Shown one piece after another: positions 7,124 to 14,359 of a stretch of 51,156 nucleotides of DNA. Location of the stretch: assembly GCA_937997345.1 (NCBI GenBank), contig CALKTD010000024.1:1-51156 (forward strand), in the 5' to 3' direction. The DNA is from an uncultured Atopobium sp. (GTDB lineage: Bacteria > Actinomycetota > Coriobacteriia > Coriobacteriales > Atopobiaceae). The first letter of the stretch is position 1. Every line of letters begins with the position of its first letter. The notes beneath the pieces are model-generated. The model ran no database searches, had not been told where the DNA came from, and saw only the letters and a program-made list of their open reading frames with translations. The translations under genes were made by a program, and so were the position numbers.

Positions 7124-7933
7124 ATGGAAGCTCGTCTGGCTCCTCATAGTTTTATTGGTGTTTTTGACTCGGGCCTTGGCGGCATGAGTGTGCTTAAGCA
7201 TCTTGTTGCTCAAATGCCTTATGAGGCGTTTCATTATTTTGGCGATTCTGCATTTGCTCCTTATGGCACTAAGCCAAAAGAGCAGATTGCACAGCGTTCG
7301 TCTGCTATTGCTAAAAAGTTTATTGATGAGGGCGCTAAAGCGCTGGTTATAGCCTGCAATACCGCTACAGCTGCTGCTGCAGATGAGCTGAGGGCAACTT
7401 ATTCTCATGTACCTATTGTGGGTGTTGAGCCAGCTCTTAAGCCTGCAGTAACCGCATATCCCCATGGAACAGTGGTTGTTCTAGCTACAAAGGCAACGCT
7501 TTCTTTGCAGAAATATCACAACCTTGAGTCGCGCTTGCATCCTTCTGCAAAGGTTATCTCTATTCCAGGAGAAGGCTTGGTGGAGCTTATTGAATCTGGT
7601 CAGGCCAATTCAGAACAGATGCATAACCGCTTGACTGAGCTTTTAGGAGATTATGCTGGTCAGGTAGATGCTGTGGTTCTTGGTTGCACCCATTACCCTT
7701 TTATTAAAAAGCAAATTCGCTCCGTTTTAGGAGACGTAGAATTTTTTGATGGTGGTGCAGGTGCTGCTCATCAGTTAAAGCGTTTGCTTGGACAGGCAAA
7801 CTTGCTTGCTTCTGCAGATGTCACTGCAGACAAGAACATTAGCGCTGTAGAGCCTGATATTTTATTTTCATCAAGTATAGATACTCCTGAAGAATTGAAG
7901 TTCTACCAGGAGTTCTTCTCGCAAGAGATGTAG
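7124..7933 (+). CDS. murI: Glutamate racemase
   Basis: A 269-residue enzyme that converts L- to D-glutamate for peptidoglycan. All key motifs are present: FDSGLGGMSVL with the active-site Asp15 region, ACNTATAAA with catalytic Cys78, and LGCTHYPF with catalytic Cys188. The length is normal. The ATG at 7124 follows GAAAGGTTTGTA, a moderate ribosome binding site. It is transcribed divergently from the FKBP gene and convergently with the DUF488 gene, so it stands alone. Confidence 0.96.
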   Translation: MEARLAPHSFIGVFDSGLGGMSVLKHLVAQMPYEAFHYFGDSAFAPYGTKPKEQIAQRSSAIAKKFIDEGAKALVIACNTATAAAADELRATYSHVPIVGVEPALKPAVTAYPHGTVVVLATKATLSLQKYHNLESRLHPSAKVISIPGEGLVELIESGQANSEQMHNRLTELLGDYAGQVDAVVLGCTHYPFIKKQIRSVLGDVEFFDGGAGAAHQLKRLLGQANLLASADVTADKNISAVEPDILFSSSIDTPEELKFYQEFFSQEM

Positions 7934-7952
7934 GCGTGGCTAGGCAAGCGTA

Positions 7953-8312
7953 TTACTTGAGCTTAGTCTCAAGCCACTTTTTGAGCACTACAGCGTTGTT
8001 GTACGTAGTGTCTTTATCCGAGAAAAGCAGTGTTACGGTAGATTGATCAAGCTTTTTAAGTTGCTCAACAAAGGCTTCTGCGTCGGGATTGCTGTCAAGT
8101 TCAGCCGTATACGTAGATACAAAGCTGTCAAAGCGCTCTGGATCGTGGTTAAATGCTTTTCTGCACTCAGTGGTAGGAGCAATAGTTTTAACCCATTCAT
8201 CAGCGTGCAGGTTCTCTTTTTTGATACCTCGAGGCCACAGTCTATCAACGAGCACGCGATACCCATCGTCAGCTTCTGGTGCGTCGTAAGTTCTCTTAAG
8301 TTTGATATTCAT
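7953..8312 (-). CDS. DUF488 family protein
   Basis: A 119-residue protein starting MNIKLKRTYDAPEADDGYRV, followed by LVDRLWPRGIKKE, which is the signature of the DUF488 (YeaO-type) family. The tail has TVTLLFSDKDTTYNNAVVL, also typical. The family has no established biochemical function. ATG 8312 is preferred over the more upstream ATG at 8348, because GAAGGGAG lies five bases before it and the family normally starts with M-x-I-K-x-K-R. It converges with murI, leaving 19 bases between the stop codons. Confidence 0.85.
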   Translation of the reverse strand: MNIKLKRTYDAPEADDGYRVLVDRLWPRGIKKENLHADEWVKTIAPTTECRKAFNHDPERFDSFVSTYTAELDSNPDAEAFVEQLKKLDQSTVTLLFSDKDTTYNNAVVLKKWLETKLK

Positions 8313-8448
8313 ATTTGCTCCCTTCAGCTCATGTACGTTATACCGCAAAATATCTATTCGGTTACAAACTATTTGATACGACTAGGTATTCATTCCCGCA
8401 CGTTTATGATGGAGTTCATTCTTTGAAACCCACGGAGAAAGGAAAGCC

Positions 8449-9495
8449 ATGGCAAACTCAGTGGAGAAGAAAGACATCGATTGGACAGCGCTTGGCTTCG
8501 CATATACGCAGTGTGACTACAGCTACGTTGCCCACTACAAAGACGGTGCTTGGGATGAGGGTGGCCTTACCACCGATCACAGCATTACACTGTCTGAATG
8601 CGCAAACATCTTCCATTATTGCCAGGAGGTTTTTGAGGGCTTAAAGGCCTATACCACTGTCTCTGGCGATATTGTATGCTTCCGTCCAAACCTTAACGCT
8701 CAGCGTATGGTTGACTCTGCATCTCGTCTTGTTATGCCACCATTTCCTGAGGATAGGTTTGTTGCTGCTGTTAAAGAGGTTGTTTCTGCAAACGCAGCTT
8801 GGGTTCCACCATTTGGTACAGGCGCTACGTTGTATGTTCGTCCATTTATGATTGGTACCGGCAATACCGTTGGCGTTACGCCATCTCCTACCTATGAATT
8901 CCGCATCATGGTCACTCCAGTTGGAGCGTATTACTCTAACGGCGTTGCTCCTGTTGCACTGACCGTTTCTCCTTATGACCGTGCTGCTCCTCACGGAACC
9001 GGCAACATCAAGGCTGGTCTGAACTACGCTATGTCTCTGTACCCAACTACCTGGGCACATGAGCAGGGCTTTGCAGATAGTATGTATCTTGACTCAGGCT
9101 CTCGTACTTATGTTGAGGAGTCCAGTGGTGCAAACTTCCTCTTTGTTGATAAAGAGGGAACCCTGGTAATTCCTCAGTCTTACACTGACTCCATTTTGCC
9201 TTCTATTACTCGCCGCTCTCTGGCAACTGTTGCTAAAGACCTGCTGGGCATGAAGGTTGTTGAGCGTCCTGTCCGCTTTGACGAGCTTGATCAGTTTGTT
9301 GAGTGCGGCATGTGCGGTACCGCTGCTGTTATTTCTCCTGTTGGCAAAGTTGTTGACGGAGAGAAAGAAATTGTCTTTGGTGCTGGTATGGAGGCTGTTG
9401 GACCAGTTATGTCCAAGCTTCGCAACACGCTGACCAGCATTCAGTCTGGCGAGATTGAGGCTCCAGAGGCAGACTGGATTTTCAAGATTTGCTAA
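8449..9495 (+). CDS. ilvE: Branched-chain amino acid aminotransferase
   Basis: A 348-residue class IV PLP enzyme, longer than bacterial group I IlvE and matching the BCAT II (eukaryote-like) subgroup. Motifs: HYCQEVFEGLKAY near residue 58, LYVRPFMIGTG around 128, GTGNIKAGLNYA with the PLP-binding Lys188, and YVEESSGANFLF around 217 with the PLP-phosphate-contacting E-x-x-x-x-N. It performs the last step of Val/Leu/Ile synthesis or the first of their breakdown. GAGAAAGGA precedes the ATG. No ilv or leu genes are nearby and no T-box or attenuator is visible upstream. Confidence 0.95.
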   Translation: MANSVEKKDIDWTALGFAYTQCDYSYVAHYKDGAWDEGGLTTDHSITLSECANIFHYCQEVFEGLKAYTTVSGDIVCFRPNLNAQRMVDSASRLVMPPFPEDRFVAAVKEVVSANAAWVPPFGTGATLYVRPFMIGTGNTVGVTPSPTYEFRIMVTPVGAYYSNGVAPVALTVSPYDRAAPHGTGNIKAGLNYAMSLYPTTWAHEQGFADSMYLDSGSRTYVEESSGANFLFVDKEGTLVIPQSYTDSILPSITRRSLATVAKDLLGMKVVERPVRFDELDQFVECGMCGTAAVISPVGKVVDGEKEIVFGAGMEAVGPVMSKLRNTLTSIQSGEIEAPEADWIFKIC

Positions 9496-9532
9496 GGCTT
9501 GCGGTTTCAACAACGCTTTACTTTTAAGAAGA

Positions 9533-9562
9533 AGGCGAGAAGATCAATCGATCTTCTCGCCT
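9533..9562. terminator. Strong hairpin between ilvE and the aldolase gene
   Basis: A perfect 13-bp stem (AGGCGAGAAGATC and its complement) closes a four-base loop. It sits between two convergent genes (ilvE stop 9495, aldolase stop 9614) and probably stops transcription from both sides, although U-runs are weak. Both arms contain the over-represented word GGCGAGAA. Confidence 0.7.
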
Positions 9563-9613
9563 GATGTTTATCTGTAAAAGAGCAGGATACGTGCGTCGCT
9601 TATGCCTTGACGC

Positions 9614-10465
9614 TTATGCCTTGTGGGAAGAGCCCAGGTTATCCATGTGGCTTGCAACAATCTGGGTGATTGCTTCCATGCCAGGAACGGAAGGCTTCTT
9701 TGGATCAAAGTTGCCAGGGTTCTCGGACATGTACTTCATGAAGGCTGCAGTGAAGACCTGGCGGAGTTCAGTTGCGTAGTTAACCTTGCAAATTCCATTC
9801 TGGATTGCCTCTGCTACCTGGTCATCTGGAACACCAGAAGTACCGTGAAGAACCAGAGGAATATCAAGACGCTGACGGATTGCCTTCAGGACGCCCTGCT
9901 CAATGTGAGGAGTGCCGTGGTAGACGCCGTGAGCGGTACCAACGCCAACTGCAAGAGAAGTGCAGTTAGTACGTGCAACAAACTCTTCAGCCTGGTCTGG
10001 ATCAGTGTAGGGGTTCTCGCCCTCAACAGCTGGGCCATCGTCCTCTTTGCCGCCAACTTTGCCAAGCTCTGCCTCAACAGGAAGGTTAATAGGCCCAGCA
10101 AACTTGGTGACAGATGCAGTAAGGGCAATATTGTCCTCAAAAGGAACATGAGAGCCGTCAATCATGACGGAAGTGTAACCAGCGCGAGCTGCCTGAATGC
10201 AGCGGTCAAAGCCGTCACCGTGATCAAGGTGAAGAGCAACTGGAACAGTTGCCTCTTCAGCAGCACAACGAACCATTGCTGCAAAGTAATCAAGGCTTGC
10301 GTACTTGATGGTGCCAGGAGTGGTCTGAAGAATAACAGGGGAGCGGCGCTCTTCTGCTGCCTTAACAACAGCCATTACAAACTCAAGGTTCTCAACGTTA
10401 AAGGCGCCAACAGCATAATGGCCAGCCTGTGCGTCAAGAAGCATCTGCTTAGTAGTAACGAACAT
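9614..10465 (-). CDS. Class II ketose-bisphosphate aldolase, GatY/KbaY-like
   Basis: A 283-residue zinc aldolase. Zinc and substrate motifs are HLDHGDGFD (around residue 78), VEAELGKVGGKEDD (around 130), GTAHGVYHG (around 177) and LVLHGTSGVPDDQV (around 204). The opening STKQML-type text (VTTKQMLLDAQAGHYAVGAFN) and PVILQTTPGT resemble GatY/KbaY tagatose-1,6-bisphosphate aldolases more than the long FbaA form. Next to a LacC-type kinase and opposite an amino-sugar PTS operon, the likely substrate is tagatose-1,6-bisphosphate. It could also serve as the glycolytic fructose-bisphosphate aldolase. AAAGGAG precedes ATG 10465. The kinase gene lies 135 bases upstream on the same strand. Confidence 0.85.
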   Translation of the reverse strand: MFVTTKQMLLDAQAGHYAVGAFNVENLEFVMAVVKAAEERRSPVILQTTPGTIKYASLDYFAAMVRCAAEEATVPVALHLDHGDGFDRCIQAARAGYTSVMIDGSHVPFEDNIALTASVTKFAGPINLPVEAELGKVGGKEDDGPAVEGENPYTDPDQAEEFVARTNCTSLAVGVGTAHGVYHGTPHIEQGVLKAIRQRLDIPLVLHGTSGVPDDQVAEAIQNGICKVNYATELRQVFTAAFMKYMSENPGNFDPKKPSVPGMEAITQIVASHMDNLGSSHKA

Positions 10466-10600
10466 CTATTGCTCCTTTCGCCCTAATGGGCTCTTTAATT
10501 GACTGAAAAAATTGTAACGTTTCTCTTACTCTGTTATGCAACTTTTCTAGAAATCGTTTTGCCTTTGTAACCTTTGGCGAGAAACCCGTCTTGCTGTGAC

Positions 10601-11536
10601 TTACTTAGCCATCTTTTTGATCGCCACCTGTTTATGAATTTCTGCTGCAACAGCTTGATCAAAGCGTCCGGTACCTGCAGAAAGACAACTTGCGGTAGCG
10701 CAAGACAGTGCAAAGGTAAGACACTCTGAGGTTGGCTTTTTCTGTGCAAGCGCAACAGCAAATGAGCCAACAAGGGTATCTCCTGCGCCAACAGGATTGA
10801 TAGCCTCGATTTTTGGTGGATTTGCTCTAAAGGTTCCTTCATCAGAAACCATGAGCGCACCTTTTGCACCAAGCGAGACAACTACAATTTTAATGCCGCG
10901 TTTGTGCAGCTCCTGAGCTGCTGCGATGATCTCGTCTTCTGTAGTTACTTCTCTTCTAAGAAGTTGACCAATTTCATCGGTATTTGGCTTGATCATGGTA
11001 GGAAGGGCATCAATGCATGAGGTGAGTAGTGCACCCGAGGCATCTACAACGCAAGGCACACCAGCAGCCATAGTCTCTTCAATAAGCTCTTTGTAATTAG
11101 CAGCAGAAATGCCTTTTGGAATACTGCCATTAAAGGTGACAACCTCAGCTTCTTTGGTAAGCTGCACAAGTTTTGCCTTGAAAGCAAGGAATTCTTCAGG
11201 AAGAACAGGCTGACCAGGCTCTAGAAACTCAGTTGATTGTCCGCTTGGCTCCAGGATATTAATGCATGAGCGAGTCTCTTGCTCGGTATAAATAAAATCA
11301 CTGGTAATACCATCTTTATGCGCCAGTTCAACAAGGTATCTACCGTTATTGCCGCCTACAAATCCCGTAGCACATACGGGGTAATTAAGGGTGGTAATGG
11401 CTCGTGAGGCGTTAAGACCCTTGCCGCCTGCGCTGTTATCTACTACCGAGACTCTATGCACAGTTCCATCTACAACAGGAGAATCTAGGTAGTATGCCTT
11501 ATCAATGGACGCATTGAGTGTTACGGTAATAATCAC
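10601..11536 (-). CDS. PfkB-family sugar-phosphate kinase, tagatose-6-phosphate kinase / 1-phosphofructokinase type
   Basis: A 311-residue ribokinase-fold kinase. It has the two PfkB signatures: NSAGGKGLNASRAI near residue 37 and NPVGAGDTLVGSF near 250, with the catalytic Asp in GAGDT. The opening IITVTLNASIDKAYYL is shared by LacC and FruK. In this setting the best guess is phosphorylation of tagatose-6-phosphate to tagatose-1,6-bisphosphate, passed to the aldolase downstream. FruK activity cannot be excluded from sequence. The start chosen is GTG 11536, since GAGGTG lies six bases before it and the family starts at this point. It is divergent from the PTS operon. Confidence 0.85.
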   Translation of the reverse strand: MIITVTLNASIDKAYYLDSPVVDGTVHRVSVVDNSAGGKGLNASRAITTLNYPVCATGFVGGNNGRYLVELAHKDGITSDFIYTEQETRSCINILEPSGQSTEFLEPGQPVLPEEFLAFKAKLVQLTKEAEVVTFNGSIPKGISAANYKELIEETMAAGVPCVVDASGALLTSCIDALPTMIKPNTDEIGQLLRREVTTEDEIIAAAQELHKRGIKIVVVSLGAKGALMVSDEGTFRANPPKIEAINPVGAGDTLVGSFAVALAQKKPTSECLTFALSCATASCLSAGTGRFDQAVAAEIHKQVAIKKMAK

Positions 11537-11886
11537 GCATATCACCTCGTCAAAAAGACAGTGCACGATGAGTGCCTAGAGAATAGCAGGGGCGAGAAAC
11601 ACTATGGAACAGTGTCACTGCAAATAGAATTAAGTTGAATCTATTTAACCAAAGCGCCATCAAGAAACTTTTCTTTAGATGTTATAAAAAAAGATACCAG
11701 TACATAATTTCTTAATACCAATTTTATTTTCTCGCCATATTTGAGCAGGATTTTAGGGTTGTTTACTACATTTATTACGTATAAAGATGCGTTATAAGAA
11801 CTTCTACTTTTTCAGGAAAAGTTCTAACTTTTTAGTGCATCATCACAATTTATCCATATATTTACCTGGGAAAATAACAACTGGCG

Positions 11887-11914
11887 TACCGTTTACGGTA
11901 AAAATAGTACCGTT
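11887..11914. promoter_or_regulatory. Candidate operator cluster, TACCGT half-sites
   Basis: TACCGT-TT-ACGGTA (11887-11900) is an inverted repeat with a two-base centre. It is followed by a third half-site (TACCGT, 11909-11914), so ACGGTA and the last TACCGT form a second, wider inverted repeat. Three half-sites in 28 bases upstream of the PTS operon suggest binding of a dimeric regulator. Which regulator binds is unknown. Confidence 0.45.
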
Positions 11915-11982
11915 AAACCGCCGATTGTTAACGTACACATCTCAAGATGCTCACTAGACTATACTTATGTTAGGTTGTTATC

Positions 11983-11994
11983 TGGTATCTACCA
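11983..11994. promoter_or_regulatory. Candidate GntR/HutC-type operator TGGTATCTACCA
   Basis: A 12-base palindrome with a two-base centre. It resembles the TGGTCTAGACCA-type sites bound by NagR/DasR regulators, which belong to the same HutC subfamily as the GntR protein encoded at 15484. It lies about 20 bases downstream of the TATACT box, a position suited to repression. Binding is inferred. Confidence 0.5.
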
Positions 11995-12072
11995 CTTAGA
12001 GAGAAGTTTCAACACCCCTAGTTTTCCGTGTAGCTCTCCAGATAGTTTCCAACTCTTTGAAAGGAGTTTGAC

Positions 12073-12513
12073 ATGGTAGGTTGCGTTTTAACTGGTCATG
12101 GAACTTTTGCAAACGGACTTGCTGATGCTTTAAAGATGATTGCTGGTGAGCAAGAAGCTTTTGTCCCCGTTCCTTTTATTGAAGCCGGTGCTGCAACGTA
12201 CCCAGAAACTCTTGCTGCCACAATTTCCGATCTTCTTGACACTACTGATGGCGTACTGGTTTTCTGCGACCTGCTTGGCGGTACGCCTTTTAATCAGGCA
12301 ATGATTATTGCCCAGAATTATTCAAACGTAGAAGTTGTTACAGGTACAAACCTTCCTATGCTTCTTGAAACACTTGGTAGCCGTATGGCTGATACCTCCC
12401 TTGAAGAGCTGGTTGAGACTGCTGTTGTTGCTGGCAGTCAGGGAGTTGTTCATAAGCGTCTTGAGCTTGAGGTTGAGCCAGAAGATGACATCTTCGGAGA
12501 CGATGGTATTTAA
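12073..12513 (+). CDS. PTS mannose-class EIIA component (AgaF-like)
   Basis: A 146-residue EIIA of the mannose/sorbose family. The phosphorylated histidine is His9 in VLTGHGTFANGLADAL. The segment VLVFCDLLGGTPFNQA around residue 63 is the other family hallmark. The C-terminus is an acidic tail. It receives phosphate from HPr and passes it to EIIB. It is the first gene of the operon, starting after GAAAGGAG, about 80 bases downstream of the TGGTATCTACCA palindrome. The surrounding AgaS and deacetylase genes suggest an N-acetylgalactosamine or galactosamine substrate. Confidence 0.9.
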   Translation: MVGCVLTGHGTFANGLADALKMIAGEQEAFVPVPFIEAGAATYPETLAATISDLLDTTDGVLVFCDLLGGTPFNQAMIIAQNYSNVEVVTGTNLPMLLETLGSRMADTSLEELVETAVVAGSQGVVHKRLELEVEPEDDIFGDDGI

Positions 12514-12545
12514 GTAGCGTTTATTGTTGAGTTAAGGAGATGCAC

Positions 12546-12836
12546 ATGGCAAATCTGGCAGAGAACATTCTTGCTTCGTCCATTGTCCTTCTCGCGTTCT
12601 TGGTAATTTTGGGTCTTGTGTATTCCTTCTTTGTATGGAGAGCCTCTTCTAAAAAGGCTGGGGCAACTTCGGAGTTTTTGAAGAATCTTCATGCAGGTCA
12701 GAAGGTTAAGACTAGCAGCGGAATGTATGGCGTAGTTAAAAACGTCAAAAAAGAAACAGTAGATGTTGAATTTGCTCCAAATGTAGTTATCACGTTGGAT
12801 CGTTGGGCTTTAATCAGCGTTTCCAACAATAAATAA
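12546..12836 (+). CDS. YajC-like small membrane protein in the PTS operon
   Basis: A 96-residue protein with one N-terminal membrane helix (SIVLLAFLVILGLVYSFFVW) and a small cytoplasmic domain of YajC type (LHAGQKVKTSSGMYGVVKNV, then VDVEFAPNVVITLDRWAL). YajC is an accessory of the SecDF translocase, but here it lies between PTS IIA and IIB rather than with secDF. YajC-like genes are also found in mannose-class PTS operons of other Gram-positive bacteria, so a role tied to the transporter is possible. ATG 12546 is chosen since AAGGAG lies six bases before it; the ATG at 12540 is too close. Confidence 0.8.
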   Translation: MANLAENILASSIVLLAFLVILGLVYSFFVWRASSKKAGATSEFLKNLHAGQKVKTSSGMYGVVKNVKKETVDVEFAPNVVITLDRWALISVSNNK

Positions 12837-12872
12837 ATTTGCAGTAAAACACGCAGCGCAAGTTGCGAGTAG

Positions 12873-12909
12873 TGCGATGAAAATCGCAGATAGCACGCAC
12901 AAGTGTGCG
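12873..12909 (+). other. Two intercistronic RNA hairpins before the EIIB gene
   Basis: TGCGAT-GAAA-ATCGCA (12873-12888, a GNRA tetraloop) and CGCACA-AG-TGTGCG (12896-12909) lie in the 95-base gap between the YajC-like gene and EIIB. Neither has a U-run. They may set mRNA stability or translation levels within the operon. Confidence 0.45.
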
Positions 12910-12931
12910 CGCAAAGAGAGGAGAACTTGTT

Positions 12932-13414
12932 ATGGGAGAACCAGATATCAAGCTTGCTCGAATCGATAATCGTTTGATTCATGGTCAGGTTGCTACTCAG
13001 TGGAACGGTACCCTTGGAACAAATCTCATCCTTGTTGCTAATGACGAGGTCGCAGGCAATAAGATGCGTCAGGGCCTCATGGATATGGCTGCACCAAATG
13101 GTGTTGCAACCAGGTACTTTACGCTCCAGAAAACTATCGATGTTATTCACAAGGCTTCAGCAAGCCAGCACATTTTCTTAGTTGCCGAGAATCCAGAGGA
13201 TGTCCTCACTCTGGTCAAGGGCGGTGTTCCAATCAAAAAGGTGAACATCGGCAATATGCACATGGCTGAGGGAAAGCGACAGGTCGCCACAAGTGTGGCG
13301 GTAGACGATAAGGACGTCGCTGCCTTCCGTGAGCTTCAGGAATTGGGGGTGACTCTAGAGATTAGGCGTGTTCCTACGACCCCGGTCGAGGATATCTCAA
13401 AGCTATTCGAGTAA
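12932..13414 (+). CDS. PTS mannose-class EIIB component (AgaV-like)
   Basis: A 160-residue EIIB of the mannose/sorbose family. The active histidine is His17 in LARIDNRLIHGQVATQW. Further family text is MGLMDMAAPNGV-like (QGLMDMAAPNG) around residue 55 and GVPIKKVNIGNMHMAEGKRQ near 105. It takes phosphate from EIIA and gives it to the incoming sugar. ATG 12932 follows GAGGAG at eight bases; an upstream GTG lies inside a hairpin and has no ribosome binding site. The gap to EIIC holds two hairpins (13451-13466 and 13501-13523). Confidence 0.92.
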   Translation: MGEPDIKLARIDNRLIHGQVATQWNGTLGTNLILVANDEVAGNKMRQGLMDMAAPNGVATRYFTLQKTIDVIHKASASQHIFLVAENPEDVLTLVKGGVPIKKVNIGNMHMAEGKRQVATSVAVDDKDVAAFRELQELGVTLEIRRVPTTPVEDISKLFE

Positions 13415-13552
13415 GTTTTGCGCGCAACTTCCTGGTAGAGATTACAAAAAGTTGCAATGGTGCAACGTTTCTAGCAGGTTGGCAAAGGTATTCGGATAGT
13501 CTGCCGATCATCGTCATCGGTAGTTATGGTGTGTTTGAAAGGAGGAGTTAAG

Positions 13553-14359
13553 ATGGATGTTAGCCCTATTCAGGTGTTATTAATTTTCATCGTTGCGTTT
13601 ATCGCTGGCATCGATCAGTTTAGTTTCCTCGAGTCTCTTTACCAGCCAATCGTAACTGGTTTTTTGGTTGGTTTGATTCTTGGTGATGTTCAGACTGGTC
13701 TCATTGTTGGTGGTACCTATCAGCTTATGACCATCGGTAACATGCCTGTTGGTGGTGCACAGCCACCTAATGCTGTTATCGGCGGCATTATGTCTGCAGT
13801 CTTTGCAATCACTACTAAGCTTGAGCCAATGGCTGCTGTAGCTGCAGCAATTCCATTCTCCCTGCTTGGTCAGTATGCAGTAACCATCATCTTTACCATT
13901 ATGTCCCCCGTAATGGCAACTGCTGATACATACGCCGAGAAGGCCGATCCTAAGGGAATTACTCGTATTAACTACGGCGCAATGGCTGCCCTTGGTCTTT
14001 TCTTTGGTGTCATTGTTACCCTGTTCTTCCTGGGTGGCGCTGCATTTGGTACTCAGATCACCACTGCAATTCCAAAGTGGCTCATGAATGCACTGTCCGT
14101 CGCCGGTGGCATGATGCGCTTCGTCGGCTTTGCAATCCTGCTGAAGGTTATGGTTTCTCGCGAGCTTTGGGGCTTCTTCCTCATGGGCTTTGCAGCTGCA
14201 ATCGTATTTATCAGCATTCCTGAGCTCTCTGGTCCAGCACTTCTGCTTCTTGCTCTTATCGGCTTTGGTATCGCATTCTGGGATTACCAGCTCCAGACCA
14301 AGATGAAGAATGCTGCTCCTGCTGTTGTTGCTGGAGGTGACTTCGAAGATGGCATTTAA
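13553..14359 (+). CDS. PTS mannose-class EIIC component (AgaW-like)
   Basis: A 268-residue integral membrane protein with about seven hydrophobic segments. It starts MDVSPIQVLLIFIVAFIAGI, followed by LYQPIVTGFLVGLILGD and GGTYQLMTIGNMPVGGAQPP, the EIIC hallmark near residue 65. EIIC and EIID form the sugar-translocating channel. ATG 13553 is preceded by AGGAGG; an earlier in-frame ATG (13526) has no ribosome binding site. The end overlaps the EIID start by 11 bases, consistent with coupled translation. Confidence 0.92.
   Translation: MDVSPIQVLLIFIVAFIAGIDQFSFLESLYQPIVTGFLVGLILGDVQTGLIVGGTYQLMTIGNMPVGGAQPPNAVIGGIMSAVFAITTKLEPMAAVAAAIPFSLLGQYAVTIIFTIMSPVMATADTYAEKADPKGITRINYGAMAALGLFFGVIVTLFFLGGAAFGTQITTAIPKWLMNALSVAGGMMRFVGFAILLKVMVSRELWGFFLMGFAAAIVFISIPELSGPALLLLALIGFGIAFWDYQLQTKMKNAAPAVVAGGDFEDGI

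Larger units (their letters stand above)
11537..12072. promoter_or_regulatory. Divergent regulatory region of the amino-sugar locus
   Basis: This 0.5-kb gene-free region separates the kinase/aldolase genes from the PTS operon. It must contain promoters for both directions. Visible features are two copies of the GGCGAGAAA word (11591 plus; 11728 minus), an AGAACTT/AAGTTCT inverted repeat (11797-11825), a cluster of TACCGT half-sites (11887-11914), a TATACT -10-like box (11960-11965) and the palindrome TGGTATCTACCA (11983-11994). A ribosome binding site (GAAAGGAG) precedes the PTS IIA start. Confidence 0.55.

Noticed and set aside
8313..8448. T-box or leader-peptide attenuator before ilvE
   Set aside because: No GGTGG core, no run of Ile/Leu/Val codons and no terminator in the short leader.
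9623..10486. 287-residue plus-strand open frame opposite the aldolase gene
   Set aside because: It is antisense to a gene with complete catalytic motifs; it has Cys/Asn-rich composition and no ribosome binding site.
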